From Dehalococcoidia bacterium (GTDB lineage: Bacteria > Chloroflexota > Dehalococcoidia > GIF9 > AB-539-J10): DNA of 64,000 bases. The stretch covers positions 1-64,000 of the forward strand of contig JAUVZB010000006.1 in assembly GCA_030602785.1 (NCBI GenBank), written 5' to 3'. Positions 39,333 to 48,156 of the stretch are shown in pieces. Numbering within the stretch: the first letter of the stretch is position 1; every line of letters starts with the position of its first letter. The notes beneath the pieces were generated by a model. It was given only the letters and a program-made list of their open reading frames with translations. It had not been told where the DNA came from and searched no databases. Made by a program: the position numbers and the translations under genes.

Positions 39333-39925
39333 TTCCAGCGCACCACAACGATGAGGGTCTTGAGAGTCGAGGGATTGAACAAGAAGGCAAGCAGCGGAGG
39401 AACCGTCCTGATGGGGTACAGTCGAACGCCTATGCCTCCCTGCCCTTCAAGAAACGGCTCTCCTTCAAACACGGGCACAAGCCTGATGTCGTCACCTGTC
39501 CACAGGTTCACAAACATGGCCTTCAGGCACACCGGGCCGAGGAGCAACGCGGTATCGGCAGGGTCCTCCAGCCCCGCACGGAAGTCAAGGTAGAGGCGAC
39601 GAATGCTGAAGCAGTGAAGCAGTCGCCCCCACAACCGAGCGACGCTCTCGACAAGACCGCTCACCCTCACCAGCCGCCAGAGAAGGCGACCCGTAGATAC
39701 AACTGCCCGTGGCTTGCCAGCCTTCTTCTCAGGCTTCGGGAGGGCAGGCACCTTCCGCTCCTCACCAGTGCGAAAGGCTTTTCGCAGCCGCCCGAACAGC
39801 CACTCAACCCTCAGATGCAGTGCCGCCTTCCCGTAGACCTCAAGTCGAAGGTCGAGATCCACGGGAATACAGAGCAGCAGAGCTGTCAGCGCGGCGAGAC
39901 TGCACAGCGCAACAACAACCCACAC
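39317..39925 (-). CDS. DUF2953-like membrane-anchored protein
   Basis: N-terminal TM, LRVEWLFGRLRK; located beside GerW as in Firmicutes ytfI-ytfJ. Confidence 0.65.
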   Translation of the reverse strand: MWVVVALCSLAALTALLLCIPVDLDLRLEVYGKAALHLRVEWLFGRLRKAFRTGEERKVPALPKPEKKAGKPRAVVSTGRLLWRLVRVSGLVESVARLWGRLLHCFSIRRLYLDFRAGLEDPADTALLLGPVCLKAMFVNLWTGDDIRLVPVFEGEPFLEGQGGIGVRLYPIRTVPPLLAFLFNPSTLKTLIVVVRWKWRRR

Positions 39926-39931
39926 CCGGCA

Positions 39932-40318
39932 CTACCCTTCGGCTGCTTCCTGGGCTTCTTTGGCGCCAGCCATCCATGGCATCTTGGGGAGCACCTCAGA
40001 CACCTTGTCCGCCACCTGCGCGAGGCTACCCCTCACCGGCTCAAGTCTAACGCCATTCTTGTCGATGATGAGCGCTGCGACCGGCTTTACGCCACCACCA
40101 CCACCGGTTCCTGCAAGCTCCCCCTCACCCTTTGCCCTCACCTGGGCCTTTCCTCCACCACCAGTGCTGCCGAACCAGAACCCCGCACTCCGCAACGGGA
40201 CGATGGTTACGTCACCGATCGTGATGGGATCTCCGACGACCGTCTTGCTGCTAAGCATCTTCTCAAGCTCATCCGCGGTGGTTCTCAACAGCTTTTCCAC
40301 GTCTTCCAACATATCCAT
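39932..40318 (-). CDS. GerW (YtfJ) family sporulation-type protein
   Basis: LLRTTADELEKMLSSKTVVGDPITIGDVTIVPLRSAGFWFGSTGGGG...GGGGGVKPVAALIIDKNGVRL. Confidence 0.85.
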   Translation of the reverse strand: MDMLEDVEKLLRTTADELEKMLSSKTVVGDPITIGDVTIVPLRSAGFWFGSTGGGGKAQVRAKGEGELAGTGGGGGVKPVAALIIDKNGVRLEPVRGSLAQVADKVSEVLPKMPWMAGAKEAQEAAEG

Positions 40319-40449
40319 CCCTCCTGAACCGTCCCGTTGCGGTGAGCGACTCATCCGGCGGGACGCACTATTTCAAGGATAGCACGGAGCAACCCGGGAC
40401 ACAAGCAAACCGCGACACGAGCGAAATGCCCGGTGCACGGCCGCTTTTC

Positions 40450-41238
40450 CTAGTCGAAACTGACCGTATTGCCGTGCTGGGCGAACCCTCCGTCGACCCT
40501 GATGTACTCCCCGCTTATGAAGTCGGAGGCGCTGCTGGCAAGAAAGGCGGCTATCCCCATGAAGTCGGCCGGTTCACCCCAGCGACCCATCGGGGTCTTG
40601 TCCTCGACGAACTGGCTGAGTCCCGGGAAGTCCTTCCGCGCCACCACTGTCAACGGCGTGTCGATCCAGCCGGGCAATATGCAGTTCACGAATATGCCAT
40701 CTCGAGCCCAGGCAAGGGCAAGTGAATAGGTGAGCGAGAGTATGCCCATCTTGCTGCACGCGTAGGGCACAACTTTGCCAAGGCCGTACAACGATGTCAT
40801 GGACCCCGTGTTGATTATCTTTCCTCTCCCTGCCTTCTTCATTGCGGGATACACCGCCTGGCAGCACAGAAAGGCCCCCCTGAGGTTTATGTCGAGTATC
40901 TTGTCCCATTCCTCGACGGTGTAGTCCTGGGGCTGCTTGCGGATATTGACGCCGGCGTTGTTCACAAGGACGTCTATCCTGCCGTACTCGTCCAGCACCT
41001 TCTGGATACCACTCGTGATACTCTGCGGCTCGGCGACGTCCATGAACAGCCCCGAGGCCGTGACACCGAACCGACTCCTGATGTCCTCCACCGCCTCAGC
41101 GGTCTTCGACTCGTCACGGGCGGCAATAACAACGGCACTCCCCTTCGCGGCGAGACCGTCGGCGATGCCTTTACCTATGCCTCCGTTTCCTCCGGTAACA
41201 ACGGAGACCTTGCCCTCAAGACTGAATGGGTCTTTCAT
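40450..41238 (-). CDS. SDR family oxidoreductase
   Basis: VTGGNGGIGKGIA, NNAGVNIR, YACSKMGIL, VDGGFAQHG. Confidence 0.92.
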   Translation of the reverse strand: MKDPFSLEGKVSVVTGGNGGIGKGIADGLAAKGSAVVIAARDESKTAEAVEDIRSRFGVTASGLFMDVAEPQSITSGIQKVLDEYGRIDVLVNNAGVNIRKQPQDYTVEEWDKILDINLRGAFLCCQAVYPAMKKAGRGKIINTGSMTSLYGLGKVVPYACSKMGILSLTYSLALAWARDGIFVNCILPGWIDTPLTVVARKDFPGLSQFVEDKTPMGRWGEPADFMGIAAFLASSASDFISGEYIRVDGGFAQHGNTVSFD

Positions 41239-41468
41239 TGCTGTTCCCTCCTCTTGTTATGCCCCACGCCTCGAGAGCGGCAGCTGTAGCCTGCGCGTTC
41301 GTGTACGGGGTTCTTACACACCTATTCTACCGCTGTTGAGGCAGACGTATCGAGGCAAGACCACCATATCCGGAAGCCGAAGTGCCTCCGGACCGCCAGA
41401 ATCCTCTCCAAACCATTGGACAGCCGACCATATTCCAGTATCATGTTGCAAAGGCAAGGAGGTGATAC

Positions 41469-41840
41469 ATGGATGCGTTTGACTACAGTCTGCCCTGGGG
41501 CATGATGGCCTTCATGTTCAGTGGCGCATGGGTATTCCTGTCCCTCGCGATATATGCCTACGTAGCATTCTGTCTCTACACCATAGCCAAGAAGACGAAC
41601 ACCGAGAACCCGTGGCTCGCGTGGATACCCATCGCGAACTTCGTGCTCGCCTGCCAGATAGCGGGCAAGCCATGGTGGTGGGTGTTCTTCTTCTTCATCC
41701 CCATTGCGAACGTCGTCTTCGCTATCCTCGTCATGTGGAAGGTGGCTGAGGCCCGCAACAAGCCGGGTTGGCTCGGCATACTCATGATCGTTCCCATCGC
41801 CAACCTCGTCGTATGCGGCATCATCGCATTCGCTGACTAG
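41469..41840 (+). CDS. DUF5684-like small membrane protein
   Basis: YTIAKKTNTENPWLAWIPIANFVLACQIAGKPWWW...MWKVAEARNKPGWLGILMIVPIANLVV. Confidence 0.72.
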   Translation: MDAFDYSLPWGMMAFMFSGAWVFLSLAIYAYVAFCLYTIAKKTNTENPWLAWIPIANFVLACQIAGKPWWWVFFFFIPIANVVFAILVMWKVAEARNKPGWLGILMIVPIANLVVCGIIAFAD

Positions 41841-41853
41841 AACGGATTCTTTG

Positions 41854-41879
41854 GGGGAGCGCCGGGACCGGCGCTCCCC
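41854..41879 (+). terminator. Rho-independent-like terminator
   Basis: GGGGAGCGCCG-ggac-CGGCGCTCCCC followed by tTTTCTC. Confidence 0.65.
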
Positions 41880-42226
41880 TTTCTCTGCCACCCTCCCAGA
41901 GGGCGTTGTGCACACGCTCCGACCCGTGCCTGCAGTCGCTGGCGGGACTAAGAACATCGGCTCTCGTCCCTGTCCATCTTGCCAGTTGTTGCATCTTGCG
42001 CTATCGTGGAATGAAGAACCGTGGTGCCCGTGAGGCACGGGAGGGCAGACAACAGAGCCGCATCCGTCCGCGTGATTGCTGTCTCCCCTTCCCCGAGCAA
42101 GGCGGCTGGGAGCGGCGCGAGATTCGCAAGGAGATGGACCGTCTGCGCTGCAAGCAAGAGGAATAGCAGGGCAGTCCGATGCGCCCGGGTCGGCCGCTCG
42201 GCATGTGCAGTGGCCAAGGAGGAGAC

Positions 42227-43423
42227 ATGAGAGGAATGGCTCTGAGAGCGACAACCGTGGGGCTGCTTGTGCTGCTGCTGACGGCAGCCGCGGCGGTTCC
42301 CGTGCTCGCGTTCGACTCGCGCGGGGGAGACATCGTGACCGTCGGAGGCGGAGAAGAGGTCCAGGGAGACCTCTATCTCGGAGGACGTACAGTCACCACT
42401 ACGGGAGTGGTGCACGGTAGTGTCTTCGCCGCAGGGCAGACCCTGAGTATTGGAGGGACCATCGACGGTGGAGCCACTGTGGTGGGACAGACCGTAGCCC
42501 TCAGCGGCAGCATCGGACGCGGAGTCAGAGTCGGTGCTTCCACCGTAGACGCAACCGGTGATATCGAAGGAGACCTGGTAGCAGGCTGCGGCGCGCTCAC
42601 AGTGGCCGATGGCGCTCGTGTGAGAGAAGACCTCGTGTTCGGTGCAGGCCAGGTCTACGTGCGTGGCGAGGTGGAAGGTGACATCAAGGGCGCAGCCGAA
42701 ACCCTCGTGATTGTGGGCCGCGTCGGCGGCGATGTGCAAGTCAAGGTCGGAACGCTCGAAGTGAAGCCCGGCGCCGTAATCGAGGGCAATCTGAGCTACT
42801 CGGCCGGCACGGAGGCGGACATACCGGCCGGTGCCGTGAAGGGCACTGTTGCATTCACGGAACGCATCGAGGAGGAGGACACGGTGCCGGTACGCAAGGG
42901 CCTCGGAGCACTTGGCCCGTTGTTCTTCCTCGCCGGCATCACCTGGAAGATCGTCGGCTACCTCATGGCGTTGGTTGCGGGCATCGTGCTGATACTGCTG
43001 GTTCCCGGGCGGATGGCAGGCGCGTCGGACGCCATACGAACTCACACGGGCGCGAGCGCCGGATGGGGGGCAATCGCCCTCTTCGTGACGCCGCTTGCAG
43101 CCATCGTGGTCTGCATTACGGTAGTCGGGCTGCCCATCGGGCTCATCTCGCTTGCCGTGTGGGGCATCCTGCTCTATCTGAGCCAGCTCCCCGTTAGCCT
43201 GCTGATAGGACACCTCATACTTGGCAACTCGAAGCCGCTCGAGGGCAGGGGCTTCATGATTGGCTCTCTTGCTCTCGGCCTGCTGATACTCACGCTGCTG
43301 CGCGCCATCCCGCTCATCGGCTTCTTCGTGTGGCTGGCAATTGCGATGTTCGGAATGGGCGCATTCGTCGTCATGGGAAAGCGGATAATTGAGGCCAGGC
43401 GAAGCACGACAGACAGGGGCTGA
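42227..43423 (+). CDS. Polymer-forming cytoskeletal (bactofilin-like) membrane protein
   Basis: Signal peptide, repeated G-x-V/I-x-G-D beta-helix repeats, C-terminal TM helices. Confidence 0.78.
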   Translation: MRGMALRATTVGLLVLLLTAAAAVPVLAFDSRGGDIVTVGGGEEVQGDLYLGGRTVTTTGVVHGSVFAAGQTLSIGGTIDGGATVVGQTVALSGSIGRGVRVGASTVDATGDIEGDLVAGCGALTVADGARVREDLVFGAGQVYVRGEVEGDIKGAAETLVIVGRVGGDVQVKVGTLEVKPGAVIEGNLSYSAGTEADIPAGAVKGTVAFTERIEEEDTVPVRKGLGALGPLFFLAGITWKIVGYLMALVAGIVLILLVPGRMAGASDAIRTHTGASAGWGAIALFVTPLAAIVVCITVVGLPIGLISLAVWGILLYLSQLPVSLLIGHLILGNSKPLEGRGFMIGSLALGLLILTLLRAIPLIGFFVWLAIAMFGMGAFVVMGKRIIEARRSTTDRG

Positions 43424-43615
43424 TCCCTGCGCCGATGCCATGGCACAGGGACAGAAACGAGGGGGATGCCTTCCGGCCTCCGGGCCGGGGGCAAATCCCT
43501 CCATGCACGAAGCCGGGCGGCTCCGGGCAGCGCATCTCGGGTGAACAGGTGACCAGCCTGATGCACACGAAAACGTGAGCCACGCCCGGGTTCTGAAGGA
43601 AAGAAGGACCACTCC

Positions 43616-44101
43616 TTGAAGACACTCGTGGTCTACTACTCCAGGACAGGCAACACGAGGAAGATAGGGGAAGAGGTGGCGACGGCGCTGAAGGCGGATG
43701 TCGAGGAACTCAAGGACCGGAAGAACAGGCAGGGACGCGTTGGCTACATGAGGGCCGGGCGCGACGCCATGCGGAAACACCCGGCTGACCTGGAGCCGAC
43801 CGCGCGCAACCCTGCGGACTATGACCTGGTGGTTCTCGGCGGCCCCATCTGGGCATTCACCATCTGCACGCCGACCCGCACCTACGCCACCAGCCACAAG
43901 GACAGCTTCAAGAACGTGGCCTTCCTGTGCACTGCGGGTGACGCGCGGTTCGCGCAGAAGGGATGTGACGCACTCGGCGAAGTCACCGGCAAGGCACCCG
44001 TGGCAACCCTGGCGCTGGGCGAGAAAGACGTCGCAGGCGACCACGCACAGGCAGTGGCCGACTTCGTGGCGTCGCTGAATTCGCATGGCGCGGCAGACTA
44101 G
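43616..44101 (+). CDS. Flavodoxin-like protein
   Basis: TLVVYYSRTGNTRKIGEEVA, YDLVVLGGPIWAFTICTPTRTY; TTG start. Confidence 0.82.
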   Translation: MKTLVVYYSRTGNTRKIGEEVATALKADVEELKDRKNRQGRVGYMRAGRDAMRKHPADLEPTARNPADYDLVVLGGPIWAFTICTPTRTYATSHKDSFKNVAFLCTAGDARFAQKGCDALGEVTGKAPVATLALGEKDVAGDHAQAVADFVASLNSHGAAD

Positions 44102-44134
44102 AGAGACGCTTCAATCGGGCGGAGGGAGGAAGAA

Positions 44135-44509
44135 GTGGACGGCATGACATTGGCCTACATCGCAGGAGGGCTCTGCATTGCCTGGGGCATCGCGCACCTC
44201 GCTGCCACGAGGATGGTGATTGCGGATTTCGAGCCGCTGCTCCCGTTCAACCGGCGCACCATCATGATGTCGTGGATAGGAGGCGGCCTGACGCTCGTGT
44301 TCATCGGGGTGCTCGTAGCGCTGGTGGCGCGGGGCGGCGTATCGGCCGAGCCAATCGTGGTGACGGTCTTTCACACGTGCGCCGGGATGCTGTTCGCCTC
44401 GGCCGTGCTGATGCTCCTCACGGCGTCGCGCACACCTATCCTCGCGATGAAGATATGCCCGGCGATACAGACTGTGGCAGCGGTATTGCTGCTGTTTGCG
44501 GCTGCCTGA
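44135..44509 (+). CDS. Small membrane protein, unknown function
   Basis: Four hydrophobic segments in 124 aa; RBS GGAGGGAGG upstream. Confidence 0.6.
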   Translation: MDGMTLAYIAGGLCIAWGIAHLAATRMVIADFEPLLPFNRRTIMMSWIGGGLTLVFIGVLVALVARGGVSAEPIVVTVFHTCAGMLFASAVLMLLTASRTPILAMKICPAIQTVAAVLLLFAAA

Positions 44510-44517
44510 GCACCGGC

Positions 44518-45138
44518 TCAGCCCGTCGACGCCTGCCGTCCCACCTTGCGTCCAAGGTCGCGGGACTTGCCGGCGTACCGTTCGCGCACCTTCTCCGACG
44601 CCTCGACACCGCCCGCCCTCATCGTGTGTACGCGGCCGCACCCGGCCATCCGGCTGAGCTTCCCCAGTATGCGTGCAGGGTAACGCGTCATCCCCGCCAG
44701 CATGTTGATGGGGTAGGGCGCCCCTGAGGAGAGCAGTACCACGCCCACCTTATCCCTCCGCCTGGAAGCCCTGCCGGTGGGGCCGAACTTCCCCGGCCTG
44801 AGGGTCGGCAGCATGCGCTCCATGAAGCGCTTCATGATGGCCGTGGGTCCTAACTCGTAGATAGGCGTCGCGAAGACCAGCGCGTCGCAGTCGACAACCT
44901 GCTCCAGGATGCCACGCACATCATCGCCGGCGATAGAGCAGTCTCCGAGCGGCTTGGACGGGTCGTCTTCGGAGCACTTGCCGCAGCCCCGACAGAACTC
45001 GACCGTGACGTCGAGCAGGTCAATGAGTCGCACATCCGCGTCCGGCGCGGACTCCTTCAGTCCGGCTACGAAGCTGTCCACGAGTCCGGATACGACGCCC
45101 TCTCGATGGTAGGTCCCCTTGATGATGACTGCTTTCAT
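44518..45138 (-). CDS. Flavodoxin-fold / iron-sulfur flavoprotein-type NAD(P)H oxidoreductase
   Basis: CRGCGKCSEDDPSKPLGDCSI, DALVFATPIYELGPTAIMKRFMERM. Confidence 0.82.
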   Translation of the reverse strand: MKAVIIKGTYHREGVVSGLVDSFVAGLKESAPDADVRLIDLLDVTVEFCRGCGKCSEDDPSKPLGDCSIAGDDVRGILEQVVDCDALVFATPIYELGPTAIMKRFMERMLPTLRPGKFGPTGRASRRRDKVGVVLLSSGAPYPINMLAGMTRYPARILGKLSRMAGCGRVHTMRAGGVEASEKVRERYAGKSRDLGRKVGRQASTG

Positions 45139-45167
45139 TTCTTGTTCCCCGGTCTTGACAACTACAC

Positions 45168-45195
45168 ATTATACATGCATGATTTGCTTTGTAAA
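45168..45195 (-). promoter_or_regulatory. Sigma70-type promoter for the 45138(-) flavoprotein
   Basis: Minus strand TTTACA-16 bp-TATAAT, about 30 bp upstream of the start codon. Confidence 0.6.
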
Positions 45196-45214
45196 TAAGA
45201 CAGGTAGGATTCAC

Positions 45215-45484
45215 ATGGCACACAACAAGCGCAAGAAGTTCTACGGTTCGGTCACCGTCAGCGAACGCGGACAAGTCGTCATCCCGGCGCAGGCGCGCAA
45301 GGACTTCGGCATCGAGGCAGGTGAGAAACTCCTCGTGCTCGGAGACCTCGACAGGGGCCTCGTGTTCACGAAGTCCAACTTCATCCTCAAGATGATGGAA
45401 GGCTCCATGGGTGCGGCCAGGAAGATGGAATCGTTCCTGAAAGGCGAGGCCGCGATGGAAGACGAGGAAGACGACGAGGGCTAA
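45215..45484 (+). CDS. AbrB/MazE/SpoVT-type DNA-binding protein
   Basis: GSVTVSERGQVVIPAQARKDFGIEAGEKLLVLGD. Confidence 0.88.
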   Translation: MAHNKRKKFYGSVTVSERGQVVIPAQARKDFGIEAGEKLLVLGDLDRGLVFTKSNFILKMMEGSMGAARKMESFLKGEAAMEDEEDDEG

Positions 45485-45521
45485 GCCGGAACGGCGTCGG
45501 CGCACGGCACAGGAGGAAGAG

Positions 45522-46187
45522 ATGGTCAGACCACGCGTACAAGAGACGGACAGCGGCATCACGGGCGAGTTCACCTGTGAGGTCTACGATGAGCTGCAGC
45601 GAGGCTTCCGGGATCGCGGCTGGATGAGGACGAAGGACATCATCAAGGCCGGCATGACGTCGGGTCACGCACTTGAGATAGGGCCGGGGCCGGGGTACCT
45701 CGGGCTCGAGTGGCTGAAGTCCACGGAGGGGACGACACTCACGGGGCTGGACATCAGCGCGGACATGATTGCTGTGGCGGAGCGAAACGCCCGTGAGTAC
45801 GGCCTCCAGGATAGGGTCACGTACGTGGAGTCGCGGGCGCAGAGGATGCCATTCGAGGACGGCCATTTCGATGCCGTGTTCACGACCGGCTCGCTGCACG
45901 AGTGGACCGACCCCATGCAGGTGATGAACGAGATGGCGCGCGTGCTCAAGCCGGGTGGACGCTACTTCATCAGCGACATGCGGCGGGACATGAACCCATT
46001 GCTCAAGTGGTTCATGTGGCTTGGCTGCAAGCCGAGGGCCATGAGACCGGGACTGCTCATGTCCGTCAGCGCCGCCTACACACCGGCAGAATTGCGGGGG
46101 CTGGTCAATTCCTCCCACCTCCCGAACCCCGAGGTGACGTGGAATGTGATCGGGGTGGGGGTGTCAGGCCTCAGACCACGCGAATAG
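45522..46187 (+). CDS. Class I SAM-dependent methyltransferase
   Basis: ALEIGPGPGYLGLEW, GLDISADMI, MPFEDGHFDAVFTTGSLHEW. Confidence 0.88.
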   Translation: MVRPRVQETDSGITGEFTCEVYDELQRGFRDRGWMRTKDIIKAGMTSGHALEIGPGPGYLGLEWLKSTEGTTLTGLDISADMIAVAERNAREYGLQDRVTYVESRAQRMPFEDGHFDAVFTTGSLHEWTDPMQVMNEMARVLKPGGRYFISDMRRDMNPLLKWFMWLGCKPRAMRPGLLMSVSAAYTPAELRGLVNSSHLPNPEVTWNVIGVGVSGLRPRE

Positions 46188-46203
46188 TCGATGCGGCCAC
46201 GCT

Positions 46204-46968
46204 CTACTCTGCACCACACACAAAGAACTCGTACCCGTACCACTTCGCGTACTTCTTGTGGATGGCCATCTCAGTGTCGCACTCGTCGAACATGGCGAGG
46301 GCGTCGGGTGAGTCCGCGTACTTCTCTCGCAGCCCTGGCAGGCGCTTGAGCATCGGGGCGTAGTAGTCGTCCCACCAGGCGCGGTCCGGCAGGTGGAAGT
46401 GGCCGACTAACTCGAAGCCGCAGTCGCGAATCAGCTCCACGTTGTCCTCGACTGACTTCATGTCCGGGTAACCCTGAGCCCAGAAGTCGCGCAACTCCTG
46501 CGGAGGGTCGGCCCTGACCCACGACGCTTCGCTCGCCACGAGGTAGCCGCCGGGTTTCAGCAGTCTCCGACAGGCACGGAGCGCGTTCTCGAAGCCCATG
46601 ATGTAGAGCGCACCCTCGGACCAGATGAGGTCGAAGGTCTCTTCACGGAAGTCCATTGCATCCATGGACTGCTTCGTTGTGCGCACGCGGACGACCAGTC
46701 CCGCCTGCACAACCTTCTCCGACACTCTGTCCAGTGCCCAGTCGAACACGTCCAGCGCGATGATGTGCCCCGGCATCAGCTTCGCCAGCTCTATGGTCTG
46801 TGCCCCGGTGCCACAGCCGATGTCCAGCACGGTCGGCCGCTCCGGCAGCGGGCCGAGCATCGAGAACGCCTTCCGAGTGCTCGCAGTATTCCCGGGCCCC
46901 TGCCGGGGAAGCGGGCCGTAGAGGTCGGCCATGAGCGCCTCGATGCCAGCTGTCATCTCAGACATGTC
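46204..46968 (-). CDS. Class I SAM-dependent methyltransferase
   Basis: PTVLDIGCGTGAQTIELAKL, FREETFDLIWSEGALY. Confidence 0.9.
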   Translation of the reverse strand, partial: DMSEMTAGIEALMADLYGPLPRQGPGNTASTRKAFSMLGPLPERPTVLDIGCGTGAQTIELAKLMPGHIIALDVFDWALDRVSEKVVQAGLVVRVRTTKQSMDAMDFREETFDLIWSEGALYIMGFENALRACRRLLKPGGYLVASEASWVRADPPQELRDFWAQGYPDMKSVEDNVELIRDCGFELVGHFHLPDRAWWDDYYAPMLKRLPGLREKYADSPDALAMFDECDTEMAIHKKYAKWYGYEFFVCGAE

Positions 46969-47043
46969 ATTCACCCCCAAGTGTTACGGGGCAATTCTAC
47001 CCCAACGTCGCGCGACGTTTCTCATCGAGAGGGCTTGCACTGA

Positions 47044-47077
47044 GCACCTCCGCATGGTTGCAACCGTGTGGAGGTGC
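47044..47077. other. 34-bp imperfect palindrome upstream of the truncated cbiQ
   Basis: GCACCTCCGCATGGTTG|CAACCGTGTGGAGGTGC, 17 pairs (15 Watson-Crick, 2 G-T). Confidence 0.75.
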
Positions 47078-47086
47078 AACTGATAG

Positions 47087-47431
47087 CGTTCGCACAAAGC
47101 TACACAGGAGCCCTATGAGACGTTCCGCGACCTGCAGCGGATGCAGCCGGCGATGCGACTGCGAGGCTTCAAGGCAGGGGGCTTTGGAGTACGGCGCCTG
47201 CCCACGTCCGCGTGGCGCGGCGGCAGCGTGCTCGTCAGAAGCTACGAGCGCTCCGAGTCGGTATGCAGGGCCATGCTACTCCGGGGCTACGGTGCGGCAG
47301 GGAGCCATGGCATCGAGTTCAACGCGCACCGGAGAGATGCTCTCCTCCTCTCTCTTTTCCTCACGCTGGCGGCAGCATTCGTCGTAGCCGACATCGCGTG
47401 TGGACACGGTTCGGCGTCTCTACTACAATGA
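47087..47431 (+). pseudogene. 5'-truncated CbiQ / ECF transporter T-component remnant
   Basis: YETFRDLQRMQPAMRLRGF...VLVRSYERSESVCRAMLLRGYG...LLLSLFLTLAAAFVV is CbiQ C-terminal-like; in-frame stop TAG at 47084-47086 and no N-terminal TM region upstream. Confidence 0.75.
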
Positions 47432-48122
47432 CCGCAACGTGTTCCACGAAGACTCACCAGCCCCTGTAGTTGCGGCGCCCGAACTCGCTCTTGAGGTCTC
47501 AGGGCTGCAGTTCTCCTATCCCGATACCCCCGATGTGCTCTGCGGCGTGAGCATCGCCGTGCGGCCGGGCGAGGAAGCCGGGCTCATCGGCCCCAACGGG
47601 TCGGGCAAGACAACCTTCTTCCTCCAGGTATGCGGCGTGCTGAAGCCGTCGTCGGGGCAAGTACTGATATTCGGAAGGCCGGTCATCAACGGCTCCTTCA
47701 GGCCGGAGGTGGGGCTGGTATTCCAGAACCCCGACGACCAGCTATTCTGCCCGTCGGTGCGCGACGACGTAGCATTCGGCCCGCGGAACATGGGCCTCTC
47801 AAAGGAGGAGGCCGGGTCCCGCGTGTCCGACGCGCTGTGCACGGTCGGTCATCTCGACCTCGCCGACAGGCCGTCGCATCACCTGTCCGAGGGAGAGAAG
47901 CGGATGGTCTCGATCGCGGGAGTGCTTGCCATGCAGCCCCGGCTCATCCTGGAGGTATGCTCACGGGTGCTGCTGATGGACAACGGCCGAATCGTGGCCG
48001 ACGGCCACCCCGCTACGATAATGGCGGACGACGATCTCATGGAGACCCACGGCCAGGAGAAGCCCCACTCGCTTGTGCCGCATGTGCTGCGACACGAGCA
48101 CCATATGAGCACGACCCACTGA
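47400..48122 (+). pseudogene. CbiO-like ECF/nickel-cobalt ABC ATPase lacking the Walker B/H-loop segment
   Basis: LIGPNGSGKTTFFLQ (Walker A), FQNPDDQLF (Q-loop), LSEGEKRMVSIAGVLAMQPRLI then directly LEVCSRVLLMDNGRIVADG; LDEPTxGLDP...THD region absent. Confidence 0.8.
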
Positions 48123-48156
48123 GCGGCCGACGGACCAACTAAGGAGCAGACAGCCA

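Noticed and set aside
41948-44086. 712-aa minus-strand ORF
   Set aside because: Antisense shadow of the bactofilin-like and flavodoxin genes in high-GC DNA; composition (His/Arg/Glu-rich, no motifs) is non-protein-like
47400-48122. Treating the ABC ATPase as a normal functional CbiO/LarO
   Set aside because: Walker B and H-loop segment is absent from the translation, so it was listed as a probable pseudogene instead
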